The notes beneath the pieces are model-generated. The model was not told the DNA's origin. It was given only the letters and a program-made list of their open reading frames with translations, and searched no databases. Made by a program: the position numbers and the translations under genes. Positions 6,070 through 12,163 of a stretch of DNA of 12,163 nucleotides are shown here, piece after piece. Position 1 is the stretch's first letter, and every line of letters starts with the position of its first letter. The DNA comes from Gammaproteobacteria bacterium (GTDB taxonomy: Bacteria; Pseudomonadota; Gammaproteobacteria; GCA-001735895): positions 1-12,163 of the forward strand of contig QIJI01000277.1 of the NCBI GenBank assembly GCA_003231795.1. The letters are read 5' to 3'.

Positions 6070-6885
6070 TTAGGTCGCTTCGATCTCGACCAGATATCCG
6101 CCGTATTTACGCATATTGATGACGCCACCGTCGAGAATAAGATATTGACCTTTAATGGCCTCGAGCCGGCCCTCTACCCGGGGTTGTTTATCCAGGTTAA
6201 AACTGGTGACCTTAAGCGGATATTTCATCGCGGGATACTCAATGTCAACGGCCTCGTCGGGGCTTGCGATCACTTCGACATCGGTCAGTATTTCATCGTC
6301 CAGGCCCGACTTGATATCCGGCCAGTAAGTCTCAAACACCTCGAACAGGTCGATTTCACTGACCTCGTTTTTAAGCATACTGCGCCAGTTAGTGCGATCG
6401 TTTAGATATTTCTTGAAAGCATGCTCGATTAATCCGGCGTGATAGCGCTTGTTTACTTTCAGAACGGCCAGTGCCTGCACCGCACCCTGATCGATCCAGC
6501 GAGTCGGAATCTGGCTGGCGCGGGTAATTCCAATTTTGACGCCCGAGGTGTTTGACAGATAAATAATATGTGGTTGCATGCAGTTGGCCAGACCCCAATC
6601 CGGCTCGCGGCAGGTGCCTAAATGGAAATGGCACTTTTCCGGGGAAACGATACAGATATCGCACTGTGCCAGACTACTGAAACAGGGATAGCAATATCCC
6701 TGGTTAAAACTCTTTTTGGTCATTCGACCGCAGTGAATACATTCAATCTGCTGCATAAACTCGATACTGATCGTTTGTCCCAGCAAGTCGCTCATGGTCA
6801 CCCGCTGACCACCCAGGTCCAGATGATATTTCACCGGATTGCCAATCTCGGTTAGCATTTTATGCAAATTACCGCGCGCTTTCAT
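6070..6885 (-). CDS. DUF2797 family protein (Cys-rich, GIY-YIG-like core)
   Basis: 271 residues matching the DUF2797 pattern. The N-terminal GNLHKMLTEIGNPVKYHL is followed by a Cys-rich region: C49/C52, C65/C68, C75/C78, C85, C92 and C102 (for example CIHCGRMTKKSFNQGYCYPC and GTCREPDWGLANC), which likely holds zinc. Then comes HIIYLSNTSGVKIGITR (106-122), IPTRWIDQGA (126-135) and E154; this order resembles the GIY-YIG nuclease core (Y, then KIG, R and E), though activity is unproven. The function of the family is unknown; the zinc sites plus the nuclease-like core suggest nucleic-acid contact (inference). I kept ATG 6885 because the residues before the internal Met10 (GNLHKM) are family-like. 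The start overlaps the end of the TPMT gene by 17 bases, so translation is probably coupled. Third gene of the minus-strand operon. Confidence 0.88.
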   Translation of the reverse strand: MKARGNLHKMLTEIGNPVKYHLDLGGQRVTMSDLLGQTISIEFMQQIECIHCGRMTKKSFNQGYCYPCFSSLAQCDICIVSPEKCHFHLGTCREPDWGLANCMQPHIIYLSNTSGVKIGITRASQIPTRWIDQGAVQALAVLKVNKRYHAGLIEHAFKKYLNDRTNWRSMLKNEVSEIDLFEVFETYWPDIKSGLDDEILTDVEVIASPDEAVDIEYPAMKYPLKVTSFNLDKQPRVEGRLEAIKGQYLILDGGVINMRKYGGYLVEIEAT

Positions 6886-7546
6886 GGCTCGCTACAGGCG
6901 TTAAACGATACACAGATTCATTCAGCCAGGTCATTCCGACTTTACGCCAACGGGGGCGTTCATCAATGACATTGTTTCGCTCCAGCATATCAATCGAATA
7001 GTTTTCAGCGTAATGATCAAGCACTTCGTTCTCGGGTACTGAATAGGGAGGGCCCGGCATTTCTTCCTGATCGTATTCGAGAGTGATCAATAACATTTCA
7101 CTCACGGGAAGAATTGAATTCATGTGTTGATAGTATCGGGGACGTTGGGATTGATCCATCGCAATTAGCGCTGCTCTATCGTAAACGAAACTGCAATCTG
7201 CGAGGTCTTCCTTTCGCAGATCAAAAAAATCGCCCTGCATCAGATTTATTAATCCGGACTTGTACAGCACGAAACGATCATTTTCAAAGGACTGGAATCC
7301 GAGCGAGTTTTCTTCAAAAAACGATTCGATCGCCAGGCTGGACAACTCAATTCCGATAACCTGGTAGCCCTGCGCTGCAAGCCAGGCAATATCGTGCGCT
7401 TTTCCGCACAAGGGCATAAACACACTGGCGCCCGGGTTCAGACTAAATTGTGGAAGCTGGTCTTTCAGATGCTGATTAACCGCGGGCTCGTGGAACCCGA
7501 TGCGATTTTCTTTCCAACGATCCAACCAGTGCTGATTATCAACCAT
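6869..7546 (-). CDS. tpm: Thiopurine S-methyltransferase family protein (TPMT)
   Basis: A 225-residue SAM-dependent methyltransferase. Residues 7-20 (WLDRWKENRIGFHE) are the family's N-terminal signature. PLCGKAHDIAWLAAQGYQVIGIELS (45-69) is the SAM-binding strand and loop, followed by GDFFDL (105-110), VYDRAALIAM (121-130) and LEYDQEEMPGPPYSVP (156-171). The length equals that of bacterial Tpm proteins. Bacterial members methylate thiopurines in vitro and some confer tellurite or selenite tolerance by methylating these elements; the natural substrate is generally unknown. Start ATG 7546, with a weak AGAG upstream. It lies 32 bases downstream of the GGDEF gene and overlaps the DUF2797 gene. 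Its presence about 1.8 kb from the arsenosugar cassette is suggestive of a metalloid link, but the operons converge and are separate. Confidence 0.93.
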   Translation of the reverse strand: MVDNQHWLDRWKENRIGFHEPAVNQHLKDQLPQFSLNPGASVFMPLCGKAHDIAWLAAQGYQVIGIELSSLAIESFFEENSLGFQSFENDRFVLYKSGLINLMQGDFFDLRKEDLADCSFVYDRAALIAMDQSQRPRYYQHMNSILPVSEMLLITLEYDQEEMPGPPYSVPENEVLDHYAENYSIDMLERNNVIDERPRWRKVGMTWLNESVYRLTPVASHESAR

Positions 7547-7578
7547 ACATCAACTCTGGTTTTGTTTGTCGCAACAGA

Positions 7579-9390
7579 TTACAACCGGACTTTGACGCAG
7601 TTTCGGCCATTCTTTTTGGCAACAAACAAGGCCATGTCGGCACGTTTAACCATTGATCCGTAATCGCCGGTGTCGTCGGTAATTGCAGCAACCCCAATAC
7701 TCAAGGTCGCGCTTTTTTCTCCATAGGCCGTTTTGTAGCGGGCATTGTCAACAAAATGTCGAATCATTTCGGCAAATTTCTCAGCCGCATTCATGTCAAT
7801 CTTCGGCATTAATACGCTTAGTCCATTTTGTCCATAGCGCCCGAGGATTTCCTTTTCCTTGTCAATTTTGGAAAATATGTATTTTACGATCGCTGCAAAA
7901 ACCTTGTATGCGACCTGATCACCGTCTTGCTCGCGTAACTTGGACAGCCCATCGACTTCGATAATCAGAACGGACAGGGGTTCACCTTCGACCGCTGCAG
8001 TTCGATAACGATCAGCCGCTATCTTGTCGGCATTTTCCCGACTCATCAAGGTAATGGTTTTTTTCGCTGATTCTTCGTCCTGCTTGATCTTCTGTACCAC
8101 GGCCTGCGGCACCAGCGTGCCATCAGGATCAAAGCTGGAATCGGATATGCTTTGGTCGGTAACTTCTATATCCCTGGTATCCGACAACGCAGCGGTTGTT
8201 GAAGTTCGGGTTTGAGTACTGGTCGCATCAGGTTGTTTGGGCCTGATCACGGGATCCGGCACAGATTGATCGAGCACAATCGCAGAACTGCGTGCGGAAC
8301 GCTTGAAAATCAGCATCGCCTGCGACGCGATACTGACGCTTGCGATCATATCAAGGTCGTCGAAAGGATCAGAAGATCGGCGCAGGCTAATAACACCCAG
8401 CAACCTGGAATCGTTAAATACCGGCACATCGAGACGGTAGGAAGTAAAGCGTTGCTTCTTGATACCGAGAAAACCCTTAACCAGCTCGTGCTCAGCACTA
8501 ATCGTAGCCTGACGTGTCTGGGTTAATTTTCCGAGCAGATCTTCCGACCATAAAGTCCGGTCATCATCCTCAAACAATTCACCTTCAATTTTATCGGCAA
8601 CCGGTTTCGGCCCCTGCCCTTCCAGCGAGGTCAAAATATAGGACTCGAAATTAATCACCGGCTCGAGGTGTTTTTTCAACAATGCGATCACTTCCTTGAA
8701 ATCAAGAATACCGCTTAACGCCAAATCCAGATCGATCAATGTGAAGGCCCACATCTCCTGTCGATTGGTCATACTGATATTTGTCTCGGATTGCAGAAAC
8801 AACATTCGCCGTCCGCGCTCGATCAAATATCCAATGTATGCCCCCAGGAATACTGCGGCACCGAGTAAAACTGAAACCAGCGACATCACGAATTCTGATA
8901 TTTCGGTCATATACATGGTCCCGACGAAGGCGATAGCAAACAGTAGATAGATGCCAAAAGTCGCAACCATGCGGATTGATTTTAAACTACCAAACCAGAC
9001 TACAAGCAGCACGAATTCAAGCGCGTGATAGGGACTATATTTTTGCAAAAAAACAGCAGCTACCACGACCCCCATGGCAATAATACCGTTGGAAATCAAA
9101 CGCAGGTTCAGATAATGCAATTCGGCGGAGAATCTGCTCAGCAGCAGATTGGCAAGCGCAAGCACAGCCGCGAACAGATATCCATACATTGGAATCGCCA
9201 CTTCATAGCCGAAGGCACGATATTCAAGATAAGCGTATGACAGGCACAGTACAAACAACGCAGCAAATGCAAGCACACTTGAGCTACGTCCGCTTTTTTC
9301 ATGCATTTCACGGTAAAGGGCCTCGCTTTCGTCATCTTGAAATTGCAGGCGAAATGATTTCTTGTACCGATAGATCTGATCTTGCGACAC
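7579..9390 (-). CDS. Six-TM, GAF-like, GGDEF-family protein with degenerate signature
   Basis: 603 residues from a GTG start at 9390, preceded by AAAGGTAG with about 9-base spacing. Six hydrophobic helices (about 37-55, 65-84, 99-116, 122-138, 142-161, 168-190) form a membrane sensor. Residues 215-365 look GAF-like (FESYILTSL, then LDVPVFNDSRLLGVISLRR). A Ser/Thr/Asp-rich linker (370-425) leads to a GGDEF fold (440-603): VLIIEVDGLSKLREQDGD, GRYGQNGLSVLMP, TLSIGVAAI, KRADMALFVAKKNGRN. The signature that should read GG(D/E)EF is GQNGL at 520-524 (bases 7819-7833), so the acidic catalytic residue is gone, and no RxxD inhibitory site precedes it. It is therefore probably not a cyclic-di-GMP synthase; it may bind GTP or act as a receptor or partner. 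It is the first gene of the minus-strand operon with tpm and DUF2797, and divergent from pilU. Confidence 0.9.
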   Translation of the reverse strand: MSQDQIYRYKKSFRLQFQDDESEALYREMHEKSGRSSSVLAFAALFVLCLSYAYLEYRAFGYEVAIPMYGYLFAAVLALANLLLSRFSAELHYLNLRLISNGIIAMGVVVAAVFLQKYSPYHALEFVLLVVWFGSLKSIRMVATFGIYLLFAIAFVGTMYMTEISEFVMSLVSVLLGAAVFLGAYIGYLIERGRRMLFLQSETNISMTNRQEMWAFTLIDLDLALSGILDFKEVIALLKKHLEPVINFESYILTSLEGQGPKPVADKIEGELFEDDDRTLWSEDLLGKLTQTRQATISAEHELVKGFLGIKKQRFTSYRLDVPVFNDSRLLGVISLRRSSDPFDDLDMIASVSIASQAMLIFKRSARSSAIVLDQSVPDPVIRPKQPDATSTQTRTSTTAALSDTRDIEVTDQSISDSSFDPDGTLVPQAVVQKIKQDEESAKKTITLMSRENADKIAADRYRTAAVEGEPLSVLIIEVDGLSKLREQDGDQVAYKVFAAIVKYIFSKIDKEKEILGRYGQNGLSVLMPKIDMNAAEKFAEMIRHFVDNARYKTAYGEKSATLSIGVAAITDDTGDYGSMVKRADMALFVAKKNGRNCVKVRL

Positions 9391-9773
9391 TCTAACTACC
9401 TTTTTTTCCAGTCATTAGTGCTGGCCAAGCTTTGAATTCATCGAGCGCTAACCAGCGGCTAGCATCTTCACCGATTAACACTTTTATAGACCAATTTTTA
9501 ATCCCCGGGTTGCAGTACGCATCCAACGCCTGCGTAGCCGTCACTGCCATTTCTATAAAAATCGACAAACTACTGATTGAGTATAACGTATATTTATAAT
9601 TTTCAAAGGCTTATGTGATTTTGTTCATATTTCTATTTAAGTTCAACCCGAATTCACAGGCTAGTGCCTGCGGATTCGGATTTTGTGTCCATCAGGCAAA
9701 TTTGCTGTCGCCGATCCCACACGAATCGTTATACTTGGGTCCGGTGAATCAGTAGATAGCTCAGGTAGCAGAC
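9391..9773. other. Divergent intergenic region between the GGDEF gene and pilU
   Basis: 383 bases with no credible gene. An AT-rich core (about 9551-9640) probably holds promoters. On the minus strand, TTGAAA (9601-9606) and TATACT (9580-9585) could serve the GGDEF gene, although the 15-base spacing is short. On the plus strand, TATACT at 9730-9735 is a good -10 for pilU, about 39 bases before the ATG, but has no good -35 at 17 bases. A hairpin lies at 9648-9679. The pilU ribosome site AGG is at 9763-9765. Confidence 0.6.
9648..9679 (+). terminator. Hairpin followed by a short T-tract upstream of pilU
   Basis: CCGAAT (9648-9653) pairs with ATTCGG (9674-9679), and CAGGC (9657-9661) with GCCTG (9666-9670), around a TAGT loop and a 3x3 internal loop. 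ATTTTG follows on the plus strand. It resembles a weak intrinsic terminator, yet no annotated plus-strand gene ends before it. It could end a short leader or small RNA starting in the AT-rich region, or act as an attenuator for pilU. Confidence 0.35.
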
Positions 9774-10955
9774 ATGAAAGTTAAGCCTTATTTAAAAATC
9801 CTTGCTGAAAAGGGCGGTTCTGATCTTTACTTTTCGACCGGCGCACCTCCCAGCGCAAAATTCAATGGCATTTTAAAACCGTTGGGTAAAGATCGCGCAC
9901 CACCCGGGTGGGTCGATTCGATGGCGCAGGAAATTATGAATGACAAGCAAAAAGGCGAATTCCGAGCAAAGCCTGAAATGAATCTCGCCATATCATTACC
10001 CGAGGTTGGTCGATTCCGGGTCAATATATTCAAACAACGTAATGAAACTGCCATGGTCATTCGTAACATTGTTACCGAAATTCCGAACAAAGATGATCTC
10101 GGCCTGCCTGAAATATTGTCCACGGTGATTATGGCCAAGCGCGGGCTTATTCTATTTGTAGGTGGCACTGGCTCAGGTAAATCGACTTCACTGGCAGCAT
10201 TGATCGATTATCGCAACATCAATTCCAAAGGTCATATTATTACCATCGAAGATCCAGTCGAATATATCCATCCGCACAAGGGTTGTATCATCAATCAGCG
10301 TGAAGTTGGCATGGACACCGATTCGTTTGAAGACGCATTGAAAAACACGCTTCGACAGGCACCGGATGTGATATTGATCGGTGAGATACGCGACCGTGAA
10401 ACGATGGAGCACGCACTCGCCTTTGCCGAAACCGGACACCTCGCAATTTCAACTTTACATGCCAACAATGCCAATCAGGCTCTCGATCGAATTATTAATT
10501 TCTTTCCGGAAGAACGCCGTACACAATTGCTCAGCGATTTATCGATTAATTTGCAGGCGTTTGTCTCACAGCGTTTGATTCCGACGGTTGATGGCAAGCG
10601 CTGTGCTGCGATCGAAATACTACTGAACTCGGGTCGCGTTGCAGACCTGATCAAACAGGGATCGGTGATGGAAATCAAGGAAGTCATGCAAAAGTCAGAA
10701 TCAATGGGCATGCGCACCTTCGATTCGGCACTTTATCATCTGTACATTGACGGTAAAATCAGTCTCGAAGAAGCATTGAAGAATGCCGATGCTGAAAATA
10801 ATCTGCGCCTGCGCATCGAACTCGGGCAGAAAGGTGAAGGCACGAGCAGCAGCGAAGACGACTCGTTTGGCGGCCTGAGTCTGGTCGAAGAAGCGGAAGA
10901 AGATGACGAAGAAAACGAAGGGAAATCCGAGTTCGAAGTCTCCGACGACGCTTGA
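9774..10955 (+). CDS. pilU: Type IV pilus retraction ATPase PilU
   Basis: 393 residues. It starts with KGGSDLYFSTGAPPSAKFNG (13-32), the N-terminal signature of PilU. It has Walker A GGTGSGKST (130-138), Asp box IITIEDPVEY (155-164), Walker B DVILIGEIRD (198-207, E204) and His box GHLAISTLHANN (221-232). The 236-245 segment ALDRIINFFP and the IRNI, LRQAPD and TGHLA stretches follow the PilU rather than the PilT pattern, and the AIRNLIRE motif of PilT is absent. The protein forms a hexameric motor at the inner-membrane base of the type IV pilus that works with PilT to pull pili back. The last 40 residues form a very acidic tail (EEAEEDDEENEGKSEFEVSDD) that looks lineage-specific. pilT is not adjacent, unlike in Pseudomonas. 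The gene is divergent from the GGDEF gene and followed 9 bases later by the M50 protease gene. Confidence 0.95.
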   Translation: MKVKPYLKILAEKGGSDLYFSTGAPPSAKFNGILKPLGKDRAPPGWVDSMAQEIMNDKQKGEFRAKPEMNLAISLPEVGRFRVNIFKQRNETAMVIRNIVTEIPNKDDLGLPEILSTVIMAKRGLILFVGGTGSGKSTSLAALIDYRNINSKGHIITIEDPVEYIHPHKGCIINQREVGMDTDSFEDALKNTLRQAPDVILIGEIRDRETMEHALAFAETGHLAISTLHANNANQALDRIINFFPEERRTQLLSDLSINLQAFVSQRLIPTVDGKRCAAIEILLNSGRVADLIKQGSVMEIKEVMQKSESMGMRTFDSALYHLYIDGKISLEEALKNADAENNLRLRIELGQKGEGTSSSEDDSFGGLSLVEEAEEDDEENEGKSEFEVSDDA

Positions 10956-10964
10956 TTCATTACT

Positions 10965-11606
10965 ATGATTCTATTGCTTCTGGATGGGCAATTTGTGCTA
11001 TTTGTGCTGATCGTGTTCGCGTTGATATTTTCGCTGACTTTTCATGAATTCGGTCACGCCAAGGCGGCGTCACTGATCGGTGATGATACCGCTGAACGTG
11101 CCGGGCGATTGACCCTGAACCCTATTCCGCATATCGATCTGCTGGGCTTGCTGTTGGTACTGGTTATCGGTATCGGCTATGCCAAGCCGGTTCCTGCCGA
11201 TGCACGAAATTTTCGTACCCGTTGGGGTATGTTGCTGGTAGCTGCGGCAGGTCCGGCAATGAACCTGTTTCTCGCCGTGGTGACGATAAACCTGTACCTG
11301 ATCGGTCTCAAGTTGGGCTGGAGTTTCTTTAACGGCCAGATTGCGTATTTTTTCTTTACCTATCTCGCGTTGATTAACATGCTACTGATGTTGTTCAACC
11401 TGCTTCCTATCGGCCCACTCGACGGCAGTTATATTCTGCCCTATGCGCTGCCGCGGGAATTGGCGTTGAAATATCTACGCATTAATCAGCGTTTCGGAAG
11501 CTACGCATTACTGACCTTGATCCTGATTAATTTCGCCGGTGTTCCGGTGTTTGAATCGCTTTGGAGCATCGGTGAGATGATGTTGCGACTGGTTAGCTTC
11601 GTTTAA
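10965..11606 (+). CDS. Site-2 protease family (M50) membrane metalloprotease
   Basis: 213 residues, mostly hydrophobic, with about five to six membrane helices. Active-site HEFGH (27-31) in TFHEFGHAKAA provides two zinc ligands and the catalytic Glu28; NLLPIGPLDG (145-154) supplies the third ligand, D153. AAGPAMNL (94-101) is a further conserved M50 element. There is no PDZ domain, so it is not RseP but the short YwhC-like type. Such proteases cut membrane-embedded substrates; the substrate here is unknown. It starts 9 bases after the pilU stop without a clear ribosome site, so translation probably depends on pilU (inference). Its stop is 2 bases from the stop of the converging dnaE2. Confidence 0.92.
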   Translation: MILLLLDGQFVLFVLIVFALIFSLTFHEFGHAKAASLIGDDTAERAGRLTLNPIPHIDLLGLLLVLVIGIGYAKPVPADARNFRTRWGMLLVAAAGPAMNLFLAVVTINLYLIGLKLGWSFFNGQIAYFFFTYLALINMLLMLFNLLPIGPLDGSYILPYALPRELALKYLRINQRFGSYALLTLILINFAGVPVFESLWSIGEMMLRLVSFV

Positions 11607-11608
11607 TC

Positions 11609-12163
11609 TTAGTGGAAAGCCCTTGGTTTGATTAACTCGACAGCAACTTGAGGAGCTTCTAGCGGCGGCTGCTTTGGTAGATCCAGTAGCTCGGCCTGGT
11701 TGTCCATATCGAAAACCCGTTTTACCAGAATCGAATGCGATTCGTTGACCCGCTGCAACTGCCCCACTACCGCCAGGAATGGTTGTTGATCGACCTGACG
11801 ATAAAAGCGTGTGTAGGCCTGCGGCGTAAAAGCCAGATTGAAAAAACCACTTTCATCTTCTAGCGTCACGAACACCATGCCTTTAGCCGACCCCGGAGAT
11901 TGTTTTACCAGCACCATGCCAAAAGCAAATACGTCGACATCAGCCACCAGTCCGATTAGCTCACTGGCTGCAACAAATTTTTCAACCGCCACCGGATATG
12001 GCCACTGCCGCTGCTTGATGACAGCCACCGGGTGATTTTTCAGACTTGTTTTAAAGGCCTGGAAATCCTTTTGAATTGACTCCAGTGGCACCTCGGGCTT
12101 CCACTCAATATTATCGTCCTGGTGATCGAGCATGGGTTTGAAGGAGGCTGCCTCTGTCTGCCA
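11609..12163 (-). CDS. dnaE2: Error-prone DNA polymerase DnaE2/ImuC, C-terminal part (5' end off window)
   Basis: The open frame enters from the right edge (no start seen; frame open from 12163, beginning WQTEAASFKP) and covers the last 184 residues. The pattern fits the C-terminus of DnaE2: the DYxxxxxSLxxHP-like segment (here KDFQAFKTSLKNHPVAVIKQ) and then an OB-fold, FAFGMVLVKQSPGSAKGMVFVTLEDESGFFNLAF, where the GSAKGMVFVTLEDE part is diagnostic. In the family this polymerase copies damaged DNA with ImuA and ImuB and is induced by the SOS response; those partners and the LexA box would lie beyond the right edge. The ATG at 12133 is internal, not the start. The catalytic palm and PHP domains are outside the window. 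Confidence 0.85.
   Translation of the reverse strand, partial: WQTEAASFKPMLDHQDDNIEWKPEVPLESIQKDFQAFKTSLKNHPVAVIKQRQWPYPVAVEKFVAASELIGLVADVDVFAFGMVLVKQSPGSAKGMVFVTLEDESGFFNLAFTPQAYTRFYRQVDQQPFLAVVGQLQRVNESHSILVKRVFDMDNQAELLDLPKQPPLEAPQVAVELIKPRAFH

Noticed and set aside
6037..6405. Plus-strand frame of 122 codons
   Set aside because: Antisense to the DUF2797 gene, which has clear family motifs.
7831..7840. Possible frameshift causing the missing GGDEF motif
   Set aside because: The frame is open before and after with conserved motifs on both sides, so the change is by substitution, not by a shift.
8212..8526. Plus-strand frame of 104 codons
   Set aside because: Antisense to the GGDEF-family gene; no recognisable protein and no start signals.
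9441..9465. Inverted GCTA/TAGC around 9448-9464
   Set aside because: Only a 4-base stem, expected by chance.
1..12163. CRISPR arrays, tRNA or rRNA genes, transposases, integrases or phage genes
   Set aside because: None seen: no regularly spaced repeats, no cloverleaf-like sequences, and no mobile-element protein motifs in any long frame.

Overview
The window looks like a piece of a gammaproteobacterial chromosome with moderate GC. This rests on the gene types: a quinone-linked class 2 PyrD, a PilU-type pilus ATPase, the end of a DnaE2 (ImuC) polymerase, and a thiopurine-methyltransferase-family gene of the proteobacterial kind. There are no rRNA, tRNA, CRISPR, insertion-sequence or phage genes. 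It reads as ordinary chromosome with one accessory metabolic cassette. The exact genus cannot be given from sequence alone.

Left edge, minus strand (1-1733): a NUDIX hydrolase, then a PP2C-type protein phosphatase that runs off the left edge. The phosphatase carries a transmembrane segment, a Pro/Glu stalk and what looks like the start of a formylglycine-generating-enzyme-like (FGE-sulfatase) domain. It is open to the edge with no stop in the window, so simple ORF calling misses it and reports only antisense shadows.

Centre left, plus strand (1797-5105): arsS, a radical SAM enzyme of arsenosugar biosynthesis; two small glycosyltransferases of the families known from arsenosugar loci (TIGR04283-like and TIGR04282-like); then pyrD. 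The first two genes overlap and the remaining gaps are about 30 bases, so this is probably one transcript. No arsM arsenite methyltransferase is present in the window.

Centre (5106-6069): an intergenic region with repeated CTCTGA/TCAGAG dyads, an all-helical protein of unknown function with a TTG start, then a long 25-bp-stem hairpin between converging genes.

Centre right, minus strand (6070-9390): a probable three-gene operon read right to left. It holds a six-TM, GAF-like, GGDEF-family protein whose signature motif has decayed to GQNGL, a TPMT-family methyltransferase, and a DUF2797 protein rich in cysteine pairs.

Right (9391-12163): a 383-base divergent intergenic region with a hairpin, then pilU and a site-2 (M50) protease on the plus strand. 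These converge on the C-terminal part of dnaE2, which enters from the right edge on the minus strand.

The most interesting items are the arsenosugar cassette joined to pyrD, the phosphatase-TM-FGE fusion, the degenerate GGDEF protein divergent from pilU, and the two structured intergenic regions.
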